Source: Pseudobdellovibrionaceae bacterium
GTDB lineage: Bacteria; Bdellovibrionota; Bdellovibrionia; Bdellovibrionales; UBA1609
DNA: 50,828 nt
Direction: 5' to 3'
Assembly (NCBI GenBank): GCA_015163855.1
Contig: JAAOIK010000011.1
Location: 1-50,828, forward strand
Each line of letters starts with the position of its first letter. The first letter of the stretch is position 1. The notes under the pieces are model-generated. The model searched no databases. It was given only the letters and a program-made list of their open reading frames with translations, and had not been told where the DNA came from. Both the position numbers and the translations under genes were made by a program. Below are positions 26,855-36,047 of the stretch, piece by piece.

Positions 26855-27604
26855 GTGAAAACTATTAGTTTTATTTTATTTATTTTGTTTTTTGCTAAAA
26901 CTTCTCTTCAAGCCAAAGCCTTAACCTTTGATTTAGACTTTTTGCCAAAAGAAACCGTGTTGCCTTTGGTAGAAGACAGAGTATTTGTTAAAAATAAAAC
27001 CATTTTATTAAATAATCAATTAAGCTTAGGTTTTGGTGGAGGGGTTTTGTTAACAGAAGCTTTGTTTAATAATGCCGCCGGTTTTTTATCTTTAACATAC
27101 AACTTTACCGAACTTCATGGGGTATCGCTAAATACTTTTTATAGAGTGCCAGGATTGTCTGATGCGGGTAAAAAGGCAGATCAGGCTTCTGCAAAATTTT
27201 CCTTAAAATTAGTTCCTCAACTAACCGCTTTGCACTATGCGATTTATAAATATACCGCCTACTATGGAAAAATTAGTTTAAGTCATGATTGGGTTATGAA
27301 CTTAACAACATCGGTAAACATGGGAGGGGGGGTTGCGCAATATAACGATGCTAAATTCCCATTAGTGGCACTAAATGCCGATCAAAGTTTTTATTTTAGT
27401 TCAAACTTTGCGTTTAATGTATCTTTAGGTTTATTTTTTTATAAAGGCCCAGATTTTTTTTGCAAAGACAAAGGGGAATCTACTGCAGACCAAGCTTGCG
27501 TAGATCGGCCACCCGATCCCGTTCGTAGAATTACCTCTAAAGAATTACCTAAAGAGTGGAAAAACCACACCTATTTACAAACGGGATTGATTTATTTATT
27601 TTAA
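26855..27604 (+). CDS. Outer-membrane beta-barrel protein (myxobacterial OMP type), Glt-like cluster
   Basis: A secreted beta-barrel of about 249 residues. The signal is MKTISFILFILFFAKTSLQA. A region with alternating hydrophobic residues follows, and the ending YLQTGLIYLF has a C-terminal Phe. The block LHYAIYKYTAYYGKISLSHDW is the signature of the outer-membrane beta-barrel family common in myxobacteria and Bdellovibrio, many of whose members belong to gliding clusters. I chose the GTG at 26855 because the signal peptide starts there; a TTG 12 codons upstream is possible. It is paired with a second member nine bases downstream. A role as the outer-membrane part of the machine is inferred. 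Confidence 0.8.
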   Translation: MKTISFILFILFFAKTSLQAKALTFDLDFLPKETVLPLVEDRVFVKNKTILLNNQLSLGFGGGVLLTEALFNNAAGFLSLTYNFTELHGVSLNTFYRVPGLSDAGKKADQASAKFSLKLVPQLTALHYAIYKYTAYYGKISLSHDWVMNLTTSVNMGGGVAQYNDAKFPLVALNADQSFYFSSNFAFNVSLGLFFYKGPDFFCKDKGESTADQACVDRPPDPVRRITSKELPKEWKNHTYLQTGLIYLF

Positions 27605-27613
27605 GGAGTATTT

Positions 27614-28327
27614 TTGTTAAAACTATTTTTTATTTTTTTATACCTTTCTTTAATTCTTCCTTCGGTTAGTTTTTCTAAACCTAAAGAACATTGGCTTCAT
27701 GTGGATGGAGAAAAAAACTTTTCTAATATTATTGTTATATCTAAAAAGTTTTTAAAAAAAACAAACAGGCTTGAGGTTTTTACTTATGGAGCTACCAGCA
27801 TTAACAATGCCTTTTATTTAAATGCAGCGCCAGGCTTAGATATAACCTATTATTTTAAAGAAAAATATGGAGTTAGTTTTTCTTATTTGTATTTTTTTAA
27901 CTCCGCCAAAGAAATAAAAAGTAAGTTAGATCGATCTACTCTTAGGGCGCAATTAGGGTTTTCGCCAAAACAGTTTGTGGGAATGTATTTTCATTGGTCG
28001 CCCATTTATGGAAAGTTAGCTTTTTTTAATAAAAAATTAATCCCCTTTGATTTGTACTTTGCCTTAGGCTTGGGGCAGGTTAGTGCAGAATATAGAGAGC
28101 GTAATGAGGGTGGGGAAAAAGAAAAAATCACACCTTTTAAAAGCCTGTCTTTTTCTGCGCAAATGGGGCAGCAATTTGCTTGGAGCCCCGATGTAGCTAT
28201 CCATTGGAAAATTTTATGGAACGCTTTCCCTCTACCTTCGGGTGGTAAGATAACAGGTGTTGCTAATGATATTTTATTTGGGCTAGGTGTTAGCTGGTTC
28301 TTTGGTGGTAAAAATACAGGCAGGTAA
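27614..28327 (+). CDS. Second outer-membrane beta-barrel protein of the Glt-like cluster
   Basis: 237 residues, TTG start directly behind AAGGAG. The signal peptide is MLKLFFIFLYLSLILPSVSF. The middle contains WSPIYGKLAFFNKKLIPFDL, the same family block as in its neighbour (YGK followed by a strand), then FDLYFALGLG. The ending is LGVSWFFGGKNTGR. The two barrels share layout but not close sequence, so they look like an old duplication. In Myxococcus, GltA and GltB are two such barrels in one machine; equivalence here is inferred from architecture and position. Confidence 0.78.
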   Translation: MLKLFFIFLYLSLILPSVSFSKPKEHWLHVDGEKNFSNIIVISKKFLKKTNRLEVFTYGATSINNAFYLNAAPGLDITYYFKEKYGVSFSYLYFFNSAKEIKSKLDRSTLRAQLGFSPKQFVGMYFHWSPIYGKLAFFNKKLIPFDLYFALGLGQVSAEYRERNEGGEKEKITPFKSLSFSAQMGQQFAWSPDVAIHWKILWNAFPLPSGGKITGVANDILFGLGVSWFFGGKNTGR

Positions 28328-28330
28328 ATT

Positions 28331-29827
28331 ATGAAAATAAAAATGTTAAATAATATAATTATTTTTTGTAGCTTACTGATATTTACGTCAAAAGCTTTTT
28401 CTGCAAAATCTTTTTCTACTCGCACAACAGCTATTAATAAAATTTCTTATTTAATTAGTTCGGGCAATAGTAAAAAAGCTTCTGTTAAACTTTTGTCTTT
28501 GTTGCGATTTAAAGAATATAATAAATCTAAGCCACGAGTGTATTTTTTATTAGGCTTGGCCTTTGAAAAGTTACAATTAAAACGCTCTTCGGTTTGGGCT
28601 TTGTTAGAGTCTATAAAAAGTTCGAAAGGTAAGGGTAGGTATGCTCAAACTAGTTTAACTCGACTATTGTTAACCGCCAATTCTATAGAAGATAACCAGT
28701 CTATTAAAAAAGCATTGTCTGTAATGTCTTTAACCAGATTTCCCTCTAAATATCGAGCAAAATTATATTATATTTTAGCAAAAAACTATTTTGAAAAACG
28801 CAATTTTAGTAAAGCTGTTCGTTACTTTTTTAAAATTAAAAGAGGCAATGCTTTGTACTTTTTGTCACGATACTTTTTAGCTAATTCATTAGTGGAGCAA
28901 GGAAAGTTTACGCAAGCTTTACGAGTATTTAAAAAAATTGTGCAAGCAAGCAAGCCTTATACTAAAATGCATACGGCAGCTTTACTGGGACAAGCTAGAA
29001 TTTACTATCAACTAAAACGATGGAAGCGAGCGTTAAAGTTATATTATAACATACCTAGGGATTCTGAGTTTTGGGTAGAAGCTTTGCAAGAATCTGCATG
29101 GACCGAGCTAAGGTTAAATAAGTTAAATATGGCTTTGCGACATTTTCAAACGATTCACTCTTCTTATTATAAAAGAAACTATATTCCAGAGTCTTTAATT
29201 TTAAGAGCTGTGGTTTATTTAAAGCTATGTAGGTACGAAGAGGTAAAGAAAATTTTAAGTATTTATAATCAGGAGTATAAAGGTGTATTAAGCAATGTTT
29301 CTTGGTTATTAAGAAAAAAGAGAGCTTTGTACTCTTTTTATATTAAACTATTAAGAAAAAAGAATGTAGAATCTTGGAAGGCAAAACTGGCAAGCTCGGG
29401 CCCAATTAAAAAACTATTTCAACAAATTATTGGATTAGCTAAAGAAAGAAAAAAATTAAGAAGACTATTTTCTTCAAGATCCTTAGCGGCTAGGCCCGTA
29501 TTTAAAAACATTAAATCAAATTTATTGTACTCTAAAAGCTATTTAAGAATTGCGGGAGAGTTAGAATTAGTTAAAATGCGAAAAGAATTAATTAATTTAA
29601 AAAAACAAAAAGATTTTATTCGTTATGAATTGTTAAAATCAAAGCAAACCAGTATAAAGAAAAAAATTGCAGAAAAAAAACTAGGAATTAAAAAAGAAGA
29701 ACAAGAAGAGGATAAACGAAACTATTATATTCAAAATGGATATGAATATTGGCCATTTCAAGGAGAATATTGGTTAGATGAACTAGGTAATTATTACTAT
29801 ATTGGGGGCTCTAGCTGTGCAAGATAA
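28331..29827 (+). CDS. Periplasmic TPR protein, GltE/AglT-like
   Basis: 498 residues with signal peptide MKIKMLNNIIIFCSLLIFTSKAFS. Tetratricopeptide-type helical repeats follow over about 30-330 (for example LYYILAKNYFEKRNFSKAVRYF and ALLGQARIYYQLKRWKRALKLY). A charged coiled-coil region occupies about 400-465. The aromatic, conserved-looking end is YWPFQGEYWLDELGNYYY. TPR proteins next to TolQR-type motors and TonB-like partners are components of the Myxococcus Glt machinery. Assignment to one specific Glt protein is tentative. It overlaps the start region of the next TPR gene. Confidence 0.75.
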   Translation: MKIKMLNNIIIFCSLLIFTSKAFSAKSFSTRTTAINKISYLISSGNSKKASVKLLSLLRFKEYNKSKPRVYFLLGLAFEKLQLKRSSVWALLESIKSSKGKGRYAQTSLTRLLLTANSIEDNQSIKKALSVMSLTRFPSKYRAKLYYILAKNYFEKRNFSKAVRYFFKIKRGNALYFLSRYFLANSLVEQGKFTQALRVFKKIVQASKPYTKMHTAALLGQARIYYQLKRWKRALKLYYNIPRDSEFWVEALQESAWTELRLNKLNMALRHFQTIHSSYYKRNYIPESLILRAVVYLKLCRYEEVKKILSIYNQEYKGVLSNVSWLLRKKRALYSFYIKLLRKKNVESWKAKLASSGPIKKLFQQIIGLAKERKKLRRLFSSRSLAARPVFKNIKSNLLYSKSYLRIAGELELVKMRKELINLKKQKDFIRYELLKSKQTSIKKKIAEKKLGIKKEEQEEDKRNYYIQNGYEYWPFQGEYWLDELGNYYYIGGSSCAR

Positions 29828-32800
29828 AAGGCCTTTGCTAATTAGTATTTTAATAACGATTTTTTTAAACCCTTTGGCGTACGGAGGGGGTAAGTCTTCA
29901 GTTAAGTTAAATAGAAAAACAATTCATCTTTCTAAATTTTCTAAAACACAAATAGCTACAAAGTCAAAAATACAGTTAAAAGACATTAGGCCTCCTGTAT
30001 CTAGGCAATTTAGCTTTCCTCCAGGAACAGATTTACAAGAATTAGAAACGGTTACTGACGAAAGTATTAAATACCTTTTTAATTTAGCAAAACGATACAA
30101 AGCCGACAGAGACAGAGCAGATATTTGGCTGCGCTTAGCTAAACAATATTTTGAAAAAAGCAAATTGGTTAAATTAAAATTACATGAACGCTATCACAAA
30201 AAAAGAAGGCACAGAAAAAGAATCAATTTTAACTCTTCTTATGTTTATAATAAAAAATCTTTAAAACTGTACTTATGGTTTTTAAAAACCTTTCCCAATG
30301 AAAAAAGAAGTGAAAAAGTTTATAGCTTTGCTATAAAAAATTATTTGTTGTTTGACCAAGTAAAGAAGGCCGCTGCTTTATACACTACCTTTTCTAAAAA
30401 ATATTCCAGCAGTTTATTAAAAGAAGAATTAAATTTTTTAATTGCCGACTATTATTTTTCTAAGTTCTTTTGGAAGCAAGCAAAAAAGTTTTATAAGCAA
30501 GGTTTAAAAAGCCGTACAAAAAGGCTTAAATATTTAATTTACTATAAATTGGCTTGGGTTAATCACAAAATGGGAAAATATAAAACGGCATTTTCTTATT
30601 TAACTTTAGTTTTAAAAAATACTCAATCGGGCAAGTTGTTTTCTTTTAAAAAAATAGCCATTCGTGATTTACCTTATTTTTATAGTAGGTATGGATCAGG
30701 CTCATCAGCAAAAAAAATGTTTTCAAGATACATGTCTAACAAACAAATGAAAAAGTCTTTAGGGTTATTAGCCAGCTATTACTTGTCAGACGGAAGGCGC
30801 AGTGATGCTGTTTATATTTGGAGGCAGCTAATATCCATGAACCCTATGGAAGAGGGCAGCTTTGAATATGCTTATAAAATTATTCAATCCTATAAGTATA
30901 GCCAAATAGTAACTAAAAATATTCTTTTAATAAAAAGGTGGCTGTCTAATTATGGGCTTAATAGCCAGTGGCTTAATCGAGATTATAAAAACCGCAAAAA
31001 ATATGTACAAAAGCAAGAAGAATATCTTCGCTATTTAATAGCCACTTTTTATAATAAAAAAGCGACTAAAAATAAAGCTAAGCGAATGCGTAGTTTATTG
31101 TCTTTATACCCGCTATATTTAAAAAGTTTTTCTAACCAAAAATGGAATAAAAAAAAGCTGCTAGAAATAAAATTTTTATATGCAGACTTATTGTTTGATA
31201 AAAAAAAATATGCAAAGGCTCAAGGCCAATATAACGAAATTGTTTCTTTTGGGCAGTCTTCATTTTATAAAAAAGCACTATATAATAAAGTTTTATGCTC
31301 GGAAAAAAGAATTCTTTCTTACAATCAAGTAAAAAAAAGAACTCGTAATTTTTCTAAGATATTACCTATTTCAGGAGTAGAAAAATTATTCGAAGCTTCT
31401 GCCCTACATTATTTAAGCTCTTATGCAGATTTAAATTTAGAATATCGTTTAGGTTATTTTTATTACAATAGATTGCAGCTGGCGCTGGCAGATAAAACCT
31501 TAAATAGTTATTTAAACCATGCCGCAAAATCTAAGAGAAATAAAGTGGCTAGAAAGCAGGTGATATCTTGGTTGGTAGACATTTATAGTAAACAAAAAAA
31601 ATATGAAAAAATTAAAACGCTATTTGAAGCAAATACCGCTGTGGCAAGGTCTAAAAAATTTCAACATCAAAAAGACAAAGTTTACTTTAAGGTGGCTGAA
31701 AATTTAGAAAAGCAAAAAAAGTATTTAAAAGCTATTAAAGAGTATGAAAAAATTGATTTAAAAAAATCATCGTTAGCCACACCAGCTTTATTTAATCGAG
31801 CCAATCTATATCTTAAAATTAAAGATATAAGCAAGGCTGCGTTTTTTTTACAGAAAATTAAATTTTCTAAAAATAAAACTTTATATAAAAAAGCAAAATT
31901 GTCATTGGTTTCTATATACAGAGAAAAAGGTTTGTATGTTAAGGTTGCACAAGCTTTAGAAAGCATGGCTAAAAATAAATTTAGAGAATCAGCAACTTGG
32001 TACTATAATGCAGGAATTTTAAGAAAAAGTTTAAAGCAGTATAAATCAGCTATAAATGATTTTAATAAATTTTTATTACTATCAAAAAATGTAAGAAAAA
32101 AAAGAAAAGTAAAACTTTTGTTAGTAGATTTATATATAGCTACTAATCAAGTTAGTAAGTCTATAACTCTTTTAAAAAAATATTATCGCACTAGCACCAG
32201 CAGTAAAGAAAAGTATTTTATAGGCGATAAAATAATAGGTTTGTACAAAAGGCTAAATAAACCTAGTAAAGCAGGTTGGTGGCAAAAAAAGTTATTTTCA
32301 AGCTATGTAAAAAACAGAAGAACTTTTAATAAGTACCCCAGAATTTTACAGGTAGTGGCAAAAATAAAATATACTTATGCCAAACAAGCCTTCTCTAAAT
32401 TATTACAGCTTAAATTTAATAAAAAATTAAAACTACAAACACTAACTAAGCAAAAGTTAGCTCTACTAGAGAAAGTTCAAAAAGAAGCTAAAGCAGTGGC
32501 TAGTTTAAATAATTCTGACTATTTATTAAAGGTGTTAGTTTTAGAGGCAAGAGCAGAATCGCATGTGGCTAATTTTTTTACCAGCCTTCCTGTTCCTAAA
32601 TCTTTAAAGGGAGATGACAAAAAAGCGTATATTAAAGGTGTAAAAAAATTTACAGATCCTATGTTGTTGCGAGGAAAAAAATTATACGAGCTAACTTTAG
32701 AAAAAGCATACGACTTTAAAATTTACAACACAACCGTAGTGTTTGCATATAATCAAATAGCTAGCCAAGAAGATTCTGTAAAAAAACCGTATATATCTTA

Positions 32801-33506
32801 CTTCGAAAGGCTAAAAGTTAATTTTACCACTAGTGGGCAATTTTTATATAAAGGTAAATACAAACAAAAATTTACCACTTTCATTGCTATGAAAAAATTT
32901 GCCTTATCGGGCATTGCTAATGAAAATGGTAACCAAGACTACTGGTATATTTTATCTGCCTCTTATATTGGGCGAGGTTTTTTAGATTTAGCAGATATTA
33001 TTTTAGAAGACAAAGGCTTGTTAAAGGCCAATGCATCGGCCTATTACAATGACAAAGCAGTGTTAGCCTTAAAAAGAGGAGAAATTTCCGAAGGCGTTGC
33101 ATTTTTAGAGAAAATTTCTAAAAATACTTTATTGCAAAACAGTTATGCAGGTATTAATTTAGCCTTTGTTTATGCCAGCTACTCTGAGTTTGCAAAAGCA
33201 AAGGGCATTTTCGATTATTTTAATAAAAAAAGTTATGCTTTTTCTATTATGGATTTAAACAATTATGCCATAGTGGCCGAGCTTTTGAAAAAATTTAATA
33301 AGGCAAAAAAACTATATAAAAAAGCACTAACAATAGACGCAGAATACTCTTTGGGCTTATTTAATTACGGCTATTTTTTATTTCAAACTAATCAAAAAGG
33401 TGCAGATATAAGCTCTCTTTTAGAGCGGGCTAAAGTATGGAATAATGACAAAAGGCTATTAAAATTAATAAAACTACTAAACAATAGGGTGGGGAGAACT
33501 ATTTAA
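29817..33506 (+). CDS. Giant periplasmic TPR protein, gliding-machine type
   Basis: About 1229 residues. A signal-like N-terminus (LLISILITIFLNPLAYG) precedes more than a thousand residues of TPR-like helical hairpins, very rich in Lys, Tyr and Phe, with repeats such as YADLLFDKKKYAKAQGQYNE and YNAGILRKSLKQYKSAINDF. The size and position recall the large TPR proteins AgnA/GltD or AgmK/GltI of Myxococcus; which one cannot be told by eye. I propose the GTG at 29817, preceded by GGGGG nine bases upstream. TTG codons at 29802 and 29835 are alternatives. It overlaps the previous gene and shares TAATG with the next. Confidence 0.75.
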   Translation: MQDKRPLLISILITIFLNPLAYGGGKSSVKLNRKTIHLSKFSKTQIATKSKIQLKDIRPPVSRQFSFPPGTDLQELETVTDESIKYLFNLAKRYKADRDRADIWLRLAKQYFEKSKLVKLKLHERYHKKRRHRKRINFNSSYVYNKKSLKLYLWFLKTFPNEKRSEKVYSFAIKNYLLFDQVKKAAALYTTFSKKYSSSLLKEELNFLIADYYFSKFFWKQAKKFYKQGLKSRTKRLKYLIYYKLAWVNHKMGKYKTAFSYLTLVLKNTQSGKLFSFKKIAIRDLPYFYSRYGSGSSAKKMFSRYMSNKQMKKSLGLLASYYLSDGRRSDAVYIWRQLISMNPMEEGSFEYAYKIIQSYKYSQIVTKNILLIKRWLSNYGLNSQWLNRDYKNRKKYVQKQEEYLRYLIATFYNKKATKNKAKRMRSLLSLYPLYLKSFSNQKWNKKKLLEIKFLYADLLFDKKKYAKAQGQYNEIVSFGQSSFYKKALYNKVLCSEKRILSYNQVKKRTRNFSKILPISGVEKLFEASALHYLSSYADLNLEYRLGYFYYNRLQLALADKTLNSYLNHAAKSKRNKVARKQVISWLVDIYSKQKKYEKIKTLFEANTAVARSKKFQHQKDKVYFKVAENLEKQKKYLKAIKEYEKIDLKKSSLATPALFNRANLYLKIKDISKAAFFLQKIKFSKNKTLYKKAKLSLVSIYREKGLYVKVAQALESMAKNKFRESATWYYNAGILRKSLKQYKSAINDFNKFLLLSKNVRKKRKVKLLLVDLYIATNQVSKSITLLKKYYRTSTSSKEKYFIGDKIIGLYKRLNKPSKAGWWQKKLFSSYVKNRRTFNKYPRILQVVAKIKYTYAKQAFSKLLQLKFNKKLKLQTLTKQKLALLEKVQKEAKAVASLNNSDYLLKVLVLEARAESHVANFFTSLPVPKSLKGDDKKAYIKGVKKFTDPMLLRGKKLYELTLEKAYDFKIYNTTVVFAYNQIASQEDSVKKPYISYFERLKVNFTTSGQFLYKGKYKQKFTTFIAMKKFALSGIANENGNQDYWYILSASYIGRGFLDLADIILEDKGLLKANASAYYNDKAVLALKRGEISEGVAFLEKISKNTLLQNSYAGINLAFVYASYSEFAKAKGIFDYFNKKSYAFSIMDLNNYAIVAELLKKFNKAKKLYKKALTIDAEYSLGLFNYGYFLFQTNQKGADISSLLERAKVWNNDKRLLKLIKLLNNRVGRTI

Positions 33507-33760
33507 TGCCTAAGTTATTATTGTTGTTTGCATTTTTATTTTATTCTTCTGTGCTTTTTGCTAAAAAACCTAGCAAAAACGACACCATTCGTTTTTCTGA
33601 AGAAACCATTGAGGGGGAATTTAACACCACCGATTTGTTTTATTTATTAAAAGAAGATTCTTTAGATAACCGCTATTTATTTAAATTAAGAAATCACTTT
33701 AAGCCAGAAATGAAAGCAACAGGATTAAATTTAGAAAAATCCTTTGGAGGCTTTAATTAA
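33506..33760 (+). CDS. Small secreted protein of the Glt-like cluster
   Basis: 84 residues beginning MPKLLLLFAFLFYSSVLFA, a clear signal peptide, so about 65 residues reach the periplasm. The mature part carries RFSEETIEGEFNTTDLFYLL and ends GLNLEKSFGGFN. I cannot name a family. The ATG overlaps the stop of the giant TPR gene and its own stop overlaps the next ATG (TAATG on both sides). This tight coupling argues that it is a genuine subunit or assembly factor of the same complex. Confidence 0.75.
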   Translation: MPKLLLLFAFLFYSSVLFAKKPSKNDTIRFSEETIEGEFNTTDLFYLLKEDSLDNRYLFKLRNHFKPEMKATGLNLEKSFGGFN

Positions 33761-35256
33761 TGTTTAAAAATAAAAGAAAATTTAAAAATACTTTTGCTCC
33801 ATCTAGTGAAAATGATTCATGTTTAGATATAGTATCTCCTAGCTCAGGTAGTGTTATAGAGGTTTCTACTTTTTGGAAAGAAAGACTACTTCAAGTTTAT
33901 TCTTTTCCTAAAAAAGGTTCTGTGTATTTGTCTAATAAAAAAGATGGAGCAAATTTTGTAATAGCTCCAAAAGAGTACTCGGCAAAAAACAAAGCAAGAT
34001 TACTAAAAATAACTAATAAAGCGGTAGAATGTTATCCCGTTAAGTCTACATTTTCTTATTACTCAAAAAAAGGCGAAGTTCCTTATTCCGCTTTGGTAGA
34101 ATCTTCGCAAATAGTTCAAAAATCGAAACAAACCTGTATTATTTTAAAGCAAGGTGAGTTAGTTCGCCTACATTCTAAATCCAGTGATTTTCAAATTACA
34201 ATTAGTTACAAAAAGCCATCTTCTTCTGCTAAGGCTGGAGCATTAATTAGTATGAGCTTATCAGAGCTTAGCGTATTGGCACTATCTTTTGTAGCTTTGC
34301 TATTTTTGTTTTTATACAATACGGCCATAGAAGAAAAGGCTGCTAAAACTCCTTTAGAAGTTAAAAAATTTGTTAGTGTTAGTTTTAAAAAAAACAAACC
34401 CACTCTTATTAAAAAAACAGTAGTGGATTCGGGCATAAACAAGCCTAAAAAAAGTACTGCTAAAAAGAAAAATCCTAAAAAAAGGATTGTTGTTAAATCA
34501 AAACCTTCTGTTGTAAAGCACAAAAAAGTTTCTAAAAAAGGGACCGCTTTTAAAATTAAAAAAGGCAAAACTAAAGCCAGTGTTTTGGGTCGTAAATCAG
34601 GCGGACTAAGAAAGAAAAAAGTAGATGTTAAATCGGTAGGAATCTTAGGTGTTTTTGCTAAATCAGGTAAGCAGAAAAAAATAGCAAAGTTGGGCGCTGG
34701 GTCGGGTGGCCTATATGGTTTAGCTCGATCAAAAGTTAAAGGTTCGGGGGCGGGTAATTCTTCCGACCGTTTGGCTACGCGTTTTGGTTCTGGGTTAAAA
34801 AGAAGTAAAGGGGGAAGTCCAAACTCCACAGTAAAATTAGGTTCGGGGATTGGAACTTACGGTTCTCCTAATGGATTGTCTGGAGGGAGTATAGACTTGG
34901 GTAGCCCTAGCAAAGTTAGTATTTCTTATGCGGGAGATGTAGGAGATGATTTTGTTGGTGGAGGAGTAGATTCTGCTGGTATTTATCGAGTTATTCAAGC
35001 TCATAAAAATGTTATTCGATTTTGCTACCAAAAAGAACAAGATTATTATCCTTCTTTAGGAGGTTTGGTAAGTTTATATTGGAAAATTAATAGCAAAGGG
35101 CGAGTAGTAAATGCAAATATTAAAAAATTAAGTTCTTCTAAGATGAGAGGTGTGGGAAATTGCATTGTTAAGAACTTAAGGTCTTGGATTTTTCCAAAGA
35201 CACCTAAAGGAAGCTTTCAAGCAGTAGAATTTCCATTTAGGTTTAAAGGCAAATAA
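33760..35256 (+). CDS. TonB-like trans-envelope protein with AgmX/PglI C-terminal domain
   Basis: 498 residues. The N-terminal cytoplasmic part (1-160) is beta-rich and may be a degenerate FHA domain. One transmembrane helix lies at about 168-189. A Lys/Pro-rich linker (about 200-280) and a long Gly/Ser-rich stretch (about 290-400) could span the periplasm. The C-terminal 90 residues (from IYRVIQAHKNVIRFCYQKEQ, with the later GNCIVKNLRSWIFP) match the AgmX/PglI C-terminal domain found in GltG and GltJ. It is the likely energy-transducing link between the TolQR-type motor downstream and the TPR/outer-membrane proteins upstream. Confidence 0.88.
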   Translation: MFKNKRKFKNTFAPSSENDSCLDIVSPSSGSVIEVSTFWKERLLQVYSFPKKGSVYLSNKKDGANFVIAPKEYSAKNKARLLKITNKAVECYPVKSTFSYYSKKGEVPYSALVESSQIVQKSKQTCIILKQGELVRLHSKSSDFQITISYKKPSSSAKAGALISMSLSELSVLALSFVALLFLFLYNTAIEEKAAKTPLEVKKFVSVSFKKNKPTLIKKTVVDSGINKPKKSTAKKKNPKKRIVVKSKPSVVKHKKVSKKGTAFKIKKGKTKASVLGRKSGGLRKKKVDVKSVGILGVFAKSGKQKKIAKLGAGSGGLYGLARSKVKGSGAGNSSDRLATRFGSGLKRSKGGSPNSTVKLGSGIGTYGSPNGLSGGSIDLGSPSKVSISYAGDVGDDFVGGGVDSAGIYRVIQAHKNVIRFCYQKEQDYYPSLGGLVSLYWKINSKGRVVNANIKKLSSSKMRGVGNCIVKNLRSWIFPKTPKGSFQAVEFPFRFKGK

Positions 35257-35298
35257 AGTAAATAAAGTAAAAAATAGAATAATAAAAAATAGAATAAT
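35251..35298 (+). repeat. Tandem A/T-rich repeats before the TolQ-like gene
   Basis: AAATAAAGT occurs twice (35251-35259, 35260-35268) and AAAAAATAGAATAAT twice (35269-35283, 35284-35298), all copies perfect. They fill the gap between the AgmX-type gene and the AAGGAG site of the TolQ-like gene. Confidence 0.9.
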
Positions 35299-35318
35299 AA
35301 AAAGAAAAGGAGAACAGC

Positions 35319-36014
35319 ATGACAGAAGAGGTAACAGCAGCAGTAGTAGGTCACTGTAGTACGCAGGTTAATTTCATTGCAAAACATTTTTGCGAAGGTG
35401 GAATAGCTATGTACTATATTGCAGCCATCGGCATAGTATCTTTATTTTTAGTTATAGAACGCTTTTTGAGCTTGCGAGCTTTAAGTATTTCTAGAGAAAG
35501 TATTAACACAGGGGTTTTTAGTGCAATTTTATCTGGCAATCTTAAGTCTGCCATTGCTTTTTGCGACAGCAACCCAAGGCCTTTAACAAATACTTTAAAA
35601 GCGGGTTTAATTCAGGTTTTAAATAAACGACCTGACGAAGAAGTGCAAGTGGCTATGGACGCCAGTGTGTTACGCGAAATTCCTAGAGTAGAGGGGTGGT
35701 TTAATTTCTTAGCCGTATTGGGTAACATGTCAGTGTTAGTAGGTTTGGTGGGAACTGTTGTGGGACTAATTATATCTTTTGGAGGTATAGCCCTAGCCGA
35801 TAATTCTATGAAAGCTATTTTACTTTCTCGAGGAATTTCAGAAGCCTTAAACTGTACAGCCTTTGGATTGATGGTTGCCATTGTTGCTATTTTATTTCAT
35901 GGATTTTTTAGTATTAGAATTTCTAAAGAAACCAGTTTAATATTAGAAAAAAGTATGGAAGTTATGAATTTAGTAACTTCTAACAGAGATAAACTAAAAA
36001 ACACAATGGCCTAG
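35319..36014 (+). CDS. TolQ/ExbB/MotA-family proton-channel subunit (AglR-like)
   Basis: 231 residues with three membrane helices: about 31-49 (MYYIAAIGIVSLFLVIE), 128-152 (LGNMSVLVGLVGTVVGLIISF) and 175-197 (CTAFGLMVAIVAILFHGFF). The GLVGTVVGLI and AFGLMVAI blocks are hallmarks of the family. It forms the stator ring that conducts protons with the two ExbD-type proteins downstream. In Myxococcus the corresponding AglRQS motor drives Glt gliding. A strong AAAAGGAG ribosome site suggests high expression relative to its neighbours, fitting a multi-copy ring protein. Confidence 0.92.
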   Translation: MTEEVTAAVVGHCSTQVNFIAKHFCEGGIAMYYIAAIGIVSLFLVIERFLSLRALSISRESINTGVFSAILSGNLKSAIAFCDSNPRPLTNTLKAGLIQVLNKRPDEEVQVAMDASVLREIPRVEGWFNFLAVLGNMSVLVGLVGTVVGLIISFGGIALADNSMKAILLSRGISEALNCTAFGLMVAIVAILFHGFFSIRISKETSLILEKSMEVMNLVTSNRDKLKNTMA

Positions 36015-36047
36015 CAAGGTAAGTGGCTGCTTATAAAATAAGGAATT

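Noticed and set aside
28006-28425. A 139-codon open frame on the minus strand
   Set aside because: Overlaps the end of the second barrel gene and the start of the TPR gene, both with good signals; no family features.
34206-34829. A 207-codon open frame on the minus strand
   Set aside because: It lies wholly opposite the Lys/Gly/Ser-rich linker of the AgmX-type gene; its Leu/Pro/Phe-rich product is what such low-complexity DNA gives in antisense.
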